Source: SM23-78 sp041479965 (GTDB lineage Archaea > Nanobdellota > Nanobdellia > Woesearchaeales > SM23-78). Taken from it: a stretch of DNA of 19,684 nucleotides. Position numbers and translations under genes: made by a program. Where the stretch lies: NCBI GenBank assembly GCA_041479965.1, contig JBGOZE010000018.1:1-19684 (forward strand). The letters are read 5' to 3'. How positions within the stretch are numbered: the stretch's first letter is position 1; each line of letters begins with the position of its first letter. The notes below the pieces were generated by a model. It had not been told where the DNA came from, did no database searches, and was given only the letters and a program-made list of their open reading frames with translations. Shown here piece by piece: positions 13,110 through 19,684 of this stretch.

Positions 13110-13964
13110 CTAATGGGTTCTTTTGTTGACCAGGTCAGCCAGCAAGCCAAAAAAGAATATCTGCACGCTGAAAAGCACGATTATTGCTGCGAATATCCCT
13201 ATTTTGCCCGTAGACATGAAGTCAAAGATGCCCTTAGCAAGCCCTATGAGGAAGAGCACTATGCTTGTAGGCACAAAGAACTTTAAGGGAGCAAAGTAAA
13301 GCGCCACTCTGAATATCAGGAAATTGAAGCCGAAAAAATCCTTTATTGGCTTGATAGCGCTTTTTCCTTCTCTCTTGAAATAATTTATGGGTATGTATTT
13401 GACATTATAATTATTCGCCAGGCTTGCCAGCGTGATAGTAGTGGTGAAGCTGAATCCTTGAGGGTAGAGGCCAAAGAATCTCAGGGCCATGTCCTTCCTG
13501 AACACTCTCAAGCCAGAGTTAAGGTCAGGTATGCTGACTCCAGTGGCAATCCTCGCCACGACTTTCAGAATCCACTTAGCAGGCCTCCTCATCAAGGGTA
13601 TGTGCACTTTCTGTCCAGTCCTTGCTCCGACTACCATGTCATACTCAGGCACAAATTCCAGCAGCCTAGGGATGTCCTTGATAGGATAGGTGCCGTCAGC
13701 GTCTGTGATGATTATCCATTCTCCCTGGGCAAGCCTGAGCCCTGATTTCAATGAGCCTCCATAGCCTTTGTTGACAGGATGGTTGATGACCCTTATTCCT
13801 GGAACATCTTTGAGTATGGTTCCTGTCCTGTCCTTTGAGCAGTCATTGATTACAATTATCTCATAGGCATATGGGTCCATGGTCTTCTTGACATCCTTGA
13901 TGGTCTGAAGGATTACTTTCTCCTCATTATAGACAGGGATAAGCACAGAGTACATTGGTCTCAT
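13110..13964 (-). CDS. GT2 family glycosyltransferase, polyprenyl-phosphate sugar synthase type
   Basis: The 284-residue protein has a GT-A domain (about 5-220) with YSVLIPVYNEE, VINDCSKDRT, the NKGYGGSLKSGL segment and the metal-binding D88-A-D90. The LNSGLRVFRKDM and QGFSF segments are typical of dolichol-phosphate mannose/glucose synthase relatives. Two C-terminal helices (FFVPTSIVLFLIGLAKGIF and IFAAIIVLFSVQIFFFGLLADLV) anchor it. It likely transfers a sugar from a nucleotide to polyprenyl phosphate on the cytoplasmic face, supplying AglB or the GT-C protein. The ATG at 13964 has GGAGG 7 nt upstream; the ATG at 13970 lies too close to it. It starts 2 nt past the AglB stop. Confidence 0.92.
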   Translation of the reverse strand: MRPMYSVLIPVYNEEKVILQTIKDVKKTMDPYAYEIIVINDCSKDRTGTILKDVPGIRVINHPVNKGYGGSLKSGLRLAQGEWIIITDADGTYPIKDIPRLLEFVPEYDMVVGARTGQKVHIPLMRRPAKWILKVVARIATGVSIPDLNSGLRVFRKDMALRFFGLYPQGFSFTTTITLASLANNYNVKYIPINYFKREGKSAIKPIKDFFGFNFLIFRVALYFAPLKFFVPTSIVLFLIGLAKGIFDFMSTGKIGIFAAIIVLFSVQIFFFGLLADLVNKRTH

Positions 13965-13966
13965 TT

Positions 13967-16900
13967 TCATTCCTCCGCTGGTTGAGATTCAATTGTTGTG
14001 GTTGTTGCAGTTGTTGTCGCTGCAGGTGAAGTTGCAGAGCCAGGAATCTTGCCTTCTGCCACGCCAGGGTCCCACTTGACTTTGTACACTATTATCCTCG
14101 AGCCAGTTATGTCTGTTATGTCGCTGAACTTCTCAAAGTGGGTGGTGTACCTGCCGTCCAAGTAGAATAGCTTGGTGAACAATGACTCTGAAAGCAACGG
14201 GTCAAGTATCAGTGCCTGGTTATTCACCATGTCGATGAGCACGTCAAAGTTGAAGTTGGCATTCTCCATCTTGATCTTCTTGGTAGTGCTGTTTTCAAGG
14301 AGCACGAACGCATGAGGAGTTATCTTTCCTCCTGCAAGCCTCTGGCCTGTTGACGGGTTATACACTCCAGCAGTGATTGTTGAGTTGGTGTAGTTGTTCA
14401 GGTCCACAATCACATTCTCGATCACAGTGGTTCCCTGGTCGCCTTGCCCTATATCCCTGTTTATGCTGCATCCCAAAAGGCTAGGCTTTTTCTCAACAGT
14501 GTGGATGACTGTGCCATTCTCATCTGTCTGTTCCAAAGGCACATCCTCCTCAGCCACGCTGCAGCCAGCCCAGTTGCTCATGAAATAGCTAGGCCAGGGC
14601 GATATCCAGTCATTCATCTCCCTGTCTGTCTGCAATGCTTGCATATCATAATATATCCTTGAAGCCTCATCTTCTGAGTAGCCGAACTTCTCCTGGATGA
14701 TCTTGATGCCCTCCTCGGGGCCCTTGGTCCTCACGTTCACTATCATATAGGCTTTGTTGAAGTCCCAGTAGCCGAAGTGAGCCCACACTCCTGACTTGCC
14801 TACCATGTCTTCGCTCGCTATGATGAAATGCTCAGGTGGCTGGCAGAAAGCATAGCCAATAGCCTTATCAATTGCTGAATCAGTCACGCCTGCTTTTTTC
14901 AAGGTCTGAGTTGCCTGCTCTTTTTCTTGCATGATAATTGTTTTAGTGAGGTTGACTGAGAGCAGGATGTCTCCTGTGTCAGCAAGCAGCGTGTGATAGG
15001 TCTCTCTGCTTCCGCAGTCAAGCATCCTGATGGTATTGATGGCTTGGTGCTCGTCACCAGTCACAAGTATTGTGCCCATCCAGTGGGCTAGCTCATAGTC
15101 CTGGCCGCTTCCGTCCACAGTCACTGGCCTGTCAGCCACGTACTTGAACCAGTGGCCAAAGTCCCACCATGAATTGATTATTGCACTGGGCTGGCTTTGC
15201 TCCCTTATCTGGGTGAGGCTGTCCCACCATCCCTTAGTCATGGAAGGAACAAAGCCCTTTCCAGCATCCTCTCCTGCCCTTATAGGAATGGACAAGAGGA
15301 AGCATAGCAGGATGAATATCACCACTTTGACGAAGGTCTCATTGATCTTGAACTCTCTGTGAATCAGCTTCGAGAGCAGCTGATATATGTAGCCGATGCT
15401 CACTCCTATTGCCACAGCAAATGCAGGGATGAGCAATTGGATGAACCTTACTCCCTTGGTGCTGGCAAATATCATGCCTACAAACCATATGGTAATCAGG
15501 ATGGCTGGCTTTATGTCTACGCGAGAGCCCTTGTCTGTCAACAGCAGGAAAACTCCGATCAGCAATGGAATCATCAGGATTCCTAGGTAAGAATAGATTG
15601 AGAGAGCCAGTCCTTTGCCCATGGTAAGGAAGGCGAATATAACTGCTGAGCCGACCAATAGCAGGCTTTCCTTAAGGTTAGGCATCTTGCCCACCAAGGT
15701 AAACATTATTCCTAGAAGCGCAATTCCAAAGAAGATGTTGACTCCGAAAGCAGTCTGCTTCACAATGGTCTCGATGCTTGCTTCGTTCAGCTCTGCGACA
15801 GTGGTCTGGATGTTAGGCCAGAAATCAGCGTGCGCAGCAGCTTTGAGAGCAGAGGCTTTGTGCAGTGGGTCTATGAATGCGCTCTTGAAAGTATCTGGCG
15901 ATGTGAAAACAGAGACAAAAACAGCTGAGGACAATAATATTATTAGCAGTATCATGGCAGACAATTTAATATCCCGGCTCACCACCTTAGTCAGGTGCTT
16001 GTGCTTGAGATAGTTCTGGACCAGGCTGAAGATGATATAACCTACTAGAGTGAGCAGCAATAAATCAAAGATGTACCACCAACCATTAGGCCAGGCAAAA
16101 CTGAACATGCCTGCAACTAATCCTGCAGCTGCTGCGAAGATAGCCTTTTTTATCCATGATTCTGTCTCAAATGCCTCAAGGAAAAGCCACAGGATTATCA
16201 ATGGGAACATCACGTTCCAGATGTCTGTGTCAGAGCCAAGAGTCCTTGAGAGGAACATTGGGCTCATGGCAAGGAACATGGCTGCAAAGAATCCTCCTAC
16301 TGCGTTCATAATCCTCCTACCGACAAAGAAAGCAGCTATGGCTGCAATGGCAGCAAGGAAAGTCGGAAGCAGGAAAGCTGACTGCATGAGATTGATAGAT
16401 GGGTTGATGGCGTGCAAAGCCTTGTGGAGATAGAATATGCCGTAAGGATGCATCATTGGGTCAATAGGGTTGCCAGTTGGCGCGAACATATGGTTGTCCC
16501 AGCACTTGCCATCTTTTATCTCATCGCAAACCATGCCCTTTTCAACAAGATTGCGCGCATATCTTAAATAGAAATAAGAGTCCAAATCTCCAAGGAACGT
16601 ATATGTGTGATTGTTCTCCTGATACTGGAAGCCAGTCTTGAAATATACTGAAGTCCCTTTTATCTGGTCAGCGATATTCTTGGCATTGTTCTTGACAAAG
16701 TCAGCGTACTGCTGATTGACCAGAGAATCCTTGTTGGCTGCGGGAAGATTAGGATACTGGGAATTGATTGACTGGGTAATTTGGTTCCTATAATAATTCT
16801 CCACGGAGCTAGCAGCCCATCCATCTGTGGCTGGAAGGCCCTGAGGCAATAATCTGACATAGAAGGTCAGTATGACAGGAATAAGAATGAGAATGGCTGT

Positions 16901-17020
16901 TATTATCAATCTGCTCTGCTTGCTAGCATTGAACCAATGCTTCAAATTCTTTAATTTTGAGAAATCGAGCTTTAAATCTTCTCCTCCAGAACTATCTGAT
17001 GCCAAATGATCACCCCACAC
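13967..17020 (-). CDS. aglB: AglB/STT3 oligosaccharyltransferase
   Basis: This protein of about 1017 residues transfers lipid-linked glycans to asparagine in N-x-S/T sequons on the outer face of the membrane. One N-terminal helix is followed by a large first loop with GDLDSYFYLRYARN (D147), then many membrane segments with the DxD-like GSDTD (262-266). An external loop carries a TVAE motif, and the soluble C-terminal half carries W618-W-D-F-G622, the sequon-binding WWDxG motif. The start is uncertain. The GTG at 17020 has no SD, while a TTG at 17005 has GGTG 5 nt upstream, so the protein may be 5 residues shorter. The C-terminal tail is rich in threonine. Confidence 0.95.
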   Translation of the reverse strand: MWGDHLASDSSGGEDLKLDFSKLKNLKHWFNASKQSRLIITAILILIPVILTFYVRLLPQGLPATDGWAASSVENYYRNQITQSINSQYPNLPAANKDSLVNQQYADFVKNNAKNIADQIKGTSVYFKTGFQYQENNHTYTFLGDLDSYFYLRYARNLVEKGMVCDEIKDGKCWDNHMFAPTGNPIDPMMHPYGIFYLHKALHAINPSINLMQSAFLLPTFLAAIAAIAAFFVGRRIMNAVGGFFAAMFLAMSPMFLSRTLGSDTDIWNVMFPLIILWLFLEAFETESWIKKAIFAAAAGLVAGMFSFAWPNGWWYIFDLLLLTLVGYIIFSLVQNYLKHKHLTKVVSRDIKLSAMILLIILLSSAVFVSVFTSPDTFKSAFIDPLHKASALKAAAHADFWPNIQTTVAELNEASIETIVKQTAFGVNIFFGIALLGIMFTLVGKMPNLKESLLLVGSAVIFAFLTMGKGLALSIYSYLGILMIPLLIGVFLLLTDKGSRVDIKPAILITIWFVGMIFASTKGVRFIQLLIPAFAVAIGVSIGYIYQLLSKLIHREFKINETFVKVVIFILLCFLLSIPIRAGEDAGKGFVPSMTKGWWDSLTQIREQSQPSAIINSWWDFGHWFKYVADRPVTVDGSGQDYELAHWMGTILVTGDEHQAINTIRMLDCGSRETYHTLLADTGDILLSVNLTKTIIMQEKEQATQTLKKAGVTDSAIDKAIGYAFCQPPEHFIIASEDMVGKSGVWAHFGYWDFNKAYMIVNVRTKGPEEGIKIIQEKFGYSEDEASRIYYDMQALQTDREMNDWISPWPSYFMSNWAGCSVAEEDVPLEQTDENGTVIHTVEKKPSLLGCSINRDIGQGDQGTTVIENVIVDLNNYTNSTITAGVYNPSTGQRLAGGKITPHAFVLLENSTTKKIKMENANFNFDVLIDMVNNQALILDPLLSESLFTKLFYLDGRYTTHFEKFSDITDITGSRIIVYKVKWDPGVAEGKIPGSATSPAATTTATTTTIESQPAEE

Positions 17021-17065
17021 GAACTGAACTGTTAAGCAATAGTAATATAATCTTATGTAACACGA

Positions 17066-17074
17066 TTTTATATA
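17066..17074 (-). promoter_or_regulatory. TATA box of the aglB operon
   Basis: The minus strand reads TATATAAAA, about 46-54 nt before the GTG at 17020. Initiation would fall near 17044. Confidence 0.6.
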
Positions 17075-17240
17075 TTACTAATTGTCTAATTATTATCAAG
17101 CGAGATAAGGGGATGGTTTAAATAGTTTTCTAAAAGCAAAAGATTTTGGGAAAAGCATCAATAGAACTGATTCTGCAGTTGCATTCTTCAACAGATTGTT
17201 TATCCAGTTCTTGTCTTTTTTATCCTGCTTTGGCCATCAA

Positions 17241-17250
17241 TTATTTAAAT
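17241..17250 (+). promoter_or_regulatory. TATA box of the secreted glycoprotein gene
   Basis: TTATTTAAAT lies about 90 nt upstream of the ATG, giving a leader of about 65 nt that ends in a strong ribosome binding site. Confidence 0.45.
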
Positions 17251-17337
17251 GAGCCACGGTTTCTAATTCTTCAAGGTGAAGGTCATAAAAGCTTTTGCTA
17301 ATAAGAAGGAGTTCTATTTTCTTGGAGGTGCGTAGAA

Positions 17338-19131
17338 ATGAACAAATTAATCATATATCTGTCAGTATTTGTATTGCTGGTCAGCAGTGTTATTGCTACT
17401 GATAAGTCTGATTATGTCCAGTTGGTTGAGAACACTGATTATTGCTTTGATTGCCATACAATCTATAAGATTACCAAAGCAGATGACAATCCTCTTGTTA
17501 AACTAGGTCTTGACTTTAAGGATGCTGATAGAGTGGACATTACTCCTGATTATGAGATTTCTTATTTGAAGACTGAAGATTATACTGAACTAGTAGATAT
17601 ATATGCTCCCTGCGCATTGAACAAGAAAATCATTAGTAACGAAACCGGAGAAGAAGAAACATTGGAATACCAATCAGAATGCTATAACAGAACCGAGGAA
17701 GTAACCAAGCAAAGAAGCTATTATGCTCCTGTTTCTTCTTTGAAAGACATAAAAGATATGTATAACTCTGCCAAAGTCAGTGATTCTTATTACATCATGA
17801 TTTCTGGCCATCTAAACCTAGGAGAAGCTACGGATAACATCCTGGTTCTAAATGATTATGTTTATGATGAATATGCTTGGTGGAATGCAAGCTTTCCAAG
17901 CAGATGGAACATCATTAACACCACAACCAACAACTTAGCAATGGCTATCAACGGAACAATAGGTTTTGACGGAAAAATAGTGTGGTACAATCCGAATTTG
18001 ATAACATCTCCTGCATCAGTCTATAATGGCTCTGGAGGTTACGCTGTCGCCAATGATGTTGTAGAAACATATTTTGAAACTGAGAGTAAAAATGGCTATA
18101 ACTTAAGCCCTTCAAGTGTTTATGATTCTTCCACTTTAGCAGTATTTCATTTCGGGATAAATGGAACAATTAGAGACAGCACATACCAACATCTTAATGG
18201 GAGCATAAATAATGCCAAATATGTGGACAATGGAAAATTTGGTGGAGCCTACAATATGAATGGTTCAAAAGATGGATTTAACACCAGCACCATAAGCGGA
18301 AACTGGACAACAATAACACTTTGGGCATTATTCAATAATCAGGTGACATCCAGCAGCACGTTCCAGACATTATGGTCGGACACGAATACAGGAAACACAC
18401 TTAGCCTGGGCAGTGTCAGCTCCGACCTTACAGGAGAAGTAATGGGGCTCATAGACGTAGTAAATGGTTACAGCACATATATCAATTCTTCAGGATACAC
18501 CATAGCCGCAGGCTGGCATTTCATAACATTTAGGTGGAACGGAGCCAGATATGAATTCTGGATAGACAACACAAACCAAACAACAGTCAGAACAAACGCA
18601 TACGTACATTACAGACCAGTCATAAACGGATGGAACCTGTGCGTAGGCTACAGATGCAAATATGCAGACGGAAACTGGGACGGAACAATAGACGAATTCA
18701 GGATATACAACAGAACCCTCAATACTATCGAAATGACTGAAATGTATAACAACGGTCTGAACATGAACAACTTATTAAGCAAACAAGAAGACTATCCTTC
18801 TGTTGCTAATGAAACATATGGAAGGGAGGCAGTAATGGCCGGGATACAATCATCTGAGATAGCCAGTTTCTATGTCGCATATGATGACAAGCAAGTTTAT
18901 ATCAGGTTGATGAACAGCAGCCAGTACAAAGGAACATTTGATAAGTTCATTATTTCAGACAGCGGAGGGAATTATAAGCGATGGGCGTTCAACTATGATC
19001 AAAACACCGGCAGCATTTTCTCGACAATGTTCAATATCACACCTGTTTTTTATGTTTGGCAGAAATTTAATATGACTTACGACCAAATTAAATGGGATGT
19101 AAGCGCTTTCGTAAATAGTACATATCCATAA
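17338..19131 (+). CDS. Secreted protein with LamG-like domain and many N-glycosylation sequons
   Basis: The 597-residue protein has a signal peptide (about 1-20, ending VSSVIA). An N-terminal region follows, with C36/C39 and C92/C115. A segment from about 180 (WWNASFPSRWNI) resembles DUF2341, and a concanavalin/LamG-like domain spans about 266-475 (SSTLAVFHFG...TIDEFRIYNRTL). A C-terminal region of unknown fold completes it, with no visible membrane anchor. I count 19 N-x-S/T sequons, consistent with surface exposure and modification by AglB. Binding to sugars or to other cells is a reasonable guess for a LamG-type protein, but untested. GGAGGTG 7 nt upstream fixes the start. Confidence 0.85.
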   Translation: MNKLIIYLSVFVLLVSSVIATDKSDYVQLVENTDYCFDCHTIYKITKADDNPLVKLGLDFKDADRVDITPDYEISYLKTEDYTELVDIYAPCALNKKIISNETGEEETLEYQSECYNRTEEVTKQRSYYAPVSSLKDIKDMYNSAKVSDSYYIMISGHLNLGEATDNILVLNDYVYDEYAWWNASFPSRWNIINTTTNNLAMAINGTIGFDGKIVWYNPNLITSPASVYNGSGGYAVANDVVETYFETESKNGYNLSPSSVYDSSTLAVFHFGINGTIRDSTYQHLNGSINNAKYVDNGKFGGAYNMNGSKDGFNTSTISGNWTTITLWALFNNQVTSSSTFQTLWSDTNTGNTLSLGSVSSDLTGEVMGLIDVVNGYSTYINSSGYTIAAGWHFITFRWNGARYEFWIDNTNQTTVRTNAYVHYRPVINGWNLCVGYRCKYADGNWDGTIDEFRIYNRTLNTIEMTEMYNNGLNMNNLLSKQEDYPSVANETYGREAVMAGIQSSEIASFYVAYDDKQVYIRLMNSSQYKGTFDKFIISDSGGNYKRWAFNYDQNTGSIFSTMFNITPVFYVWQKFNMTYDQIKWDVSAFVNSTYP

Positions 19132-19155
19132 AAAAAGGTTAATGGAGGTAGGAAA

Positions 19156-19684
19156 ATGAAACACAAAATATATCTATTCTTAATATTATTATCAATCATA
19201 TTATTTTCTACGTACGTTGTAGGCGAAACTTTTAATGAAAGCAATTACGCTGCAGATTATGACTCAGTAATCTTAGAAGCATTCAATAATCAAACTTGGG
19301 TGCCCGTTCTTGTAAGATTGGTTGACAATTCTAATGTTACAATTACTGGTACAACAGAAGAAAAAATAGAACTAATGAGACAGAGGGATGAGTGGTTTAA
19401 ACCAGTTCTTGATGAGGTTTTAGTTACTCTTTCGGATGATGATATCAGAGATGTGAGTAAATACATTAGTGAATTTAGAGGAGAAATATCCGAAGAAGGC
19501 TTTTACAAATTACTCAATAATTCAAAAGTAAATGAAATCATTTGGGATAATATCCCTCTACCCGAAGCAGCGGCTAATAATGAAAATGTTTCTGTGGAAT
19601 ATGATTCTGAAATCTTAGATGAATTTAACATAAATCCGGAATTGAGGCTTGTTGTAATATTGAAAGATAATTCTAATATTAATA
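19156..19684 (+). CDS. Exported protein with duplicated module, C-terminus beyond window
   Basis: An ATG with GGAGGT 6 nt upstream opens a frame of 176 codons that continues past the window. The signal peptide spans about 1-23 (YLFLILLSIILFSTYVVG). Residues 34-61 (DYDSVILEAFNN...VRLVDNSNV) and 149-174 (EYDSEILDEFNI...VILKDNSNI) are two copies of one module, the second cut by the window edge. The alpha/beta style recalls the inhibitory propeptides of secreted subtilisin-like proteases; if so, a catalytic domain should follow, but it is not visible here. Sequons NES, NQT, NVT, NNS and NVS occur. It lies 24 nt after the previous gene and is probably in the same transcript. Confidence 0.8.
   Translation, partial: MKHKIYLFLILLSIILFSTYVVGETFNESNYAADYDSVILEAFNNQTWVPVLVRLVDNSNVTITGTTEEKIELMRQRDEWFKPVLDEVLVTLSDDDIRDVSKYISEFRGEISEEGFYKLLNNSKVNEIIWDNIPLPEAAANNENVSVEYDSEILDEFNINPELRLVVILKDNSNIN

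Larger units (their letters stand above)
17021..17337. promoter_or_regulatory. Divergent intergenic region between aglB and the secreted protein gene
   Basis: No gene is supported in these 317 bp. The region contains TATA boxes in both directions (17066-17074 minus; 17241-17250 plus), a further TATA-like GTTTAAATAG at about 17117, and a strong GGAGGTG (17324-17330) 7 nt before the ATG at 17338. Confidence 0.6.

Noticed and set aside
1..19684. CRISPR array or insertion sequence
   Set aside because: I saw no regularly spaced direct repeats and no transposase; the only repeats found are the TR/VR pair, the 57-nt unit and local hairpins.

Overview
The window comes from an archaeon. Its eight-gene informational block (uS13, uS4, uS11, RNA polymerase subunit D, tRNA-Leu, eL18, uL13, uS9) has the archaeal gene order. 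Genes are preceded by TATA boxes and GGTG-type ribosome binding sites, and an AglB-type oligosaccharyltransferase is present. The A+T-rich sequence, compact overlapping genes, short leaders and secreted LamG-type proteins suggest a DPANN lineage such as Woesearchaeales or Pacearchaeales. That placement is an inference, not a measurement.

Region 1 (1-3822) is accessory. A partial zinc-ribbon gene diverges from a complete diversity-generating retroelement (DGR). The target gene (413-1234) carries an 83-nt variable repeat (VR, 978-1060). An 86-nt template repeat (TR, 1431-1516) lies just upstream of a reverse transcriptase gene (1541-2650) with the DGR signature GNLTSQ and catalytic YVDD. With one 3-nt gap, TR and VR differ at 15 positions, and all 15 are adenines in TR. 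A GC-rich hairpin follows the VR within 5 nt, as at the Bordetella phage DGR target. A convergent LAGLIDADG protein gene overlaps the 3' end of the RT gene, and a long inverted repeat lies upstream of it.

Region 2 (4002-8176, minus strand) is the ribosomal protein/RNA polymerase operon, read from a TATA box at about 8165. Its leader can fold into a 12-bp closing stem around an inner hairpin. A tRNA-Leu(GAG) gene sits between rpoD and rpl18e, followed by four consecutive hairpins. The usual archaeal continuation after uS9 (rpoN, rpoK, rps2) is absent, and the DGR region lies at that break.

Region 3 (8212-10140) holds a small two-helix membrane protein, a membrane-anchored DsbA-like thioredoxin-fold protein, and a pair of overlapping four-helix EamA/SMR-type membrane proteins. 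A 57-nt double-hairpin sequence occurs in frame in both the uS4 gene and the DsbA-like gene (55/57 identical). It looks like a small palindromic element inserted inside coding sequence.

Region 4 (10191-17020, minus strand) is a protein N-glycosylation and envelope glycan cluster: AglB, a polyprenyl-phosphate-sugar synthase-like GT2 enzyme, a short protein, a SAM methyltransferase and a GT-C-like membrane protein. Region 5 (17338-19684) encodes two exported proteins. The first has a LamG-like domain and 19 N-glycosylation sequons, so it is a plausible AglB substrate. The second runs off the window and begins two copies of a repeated module.
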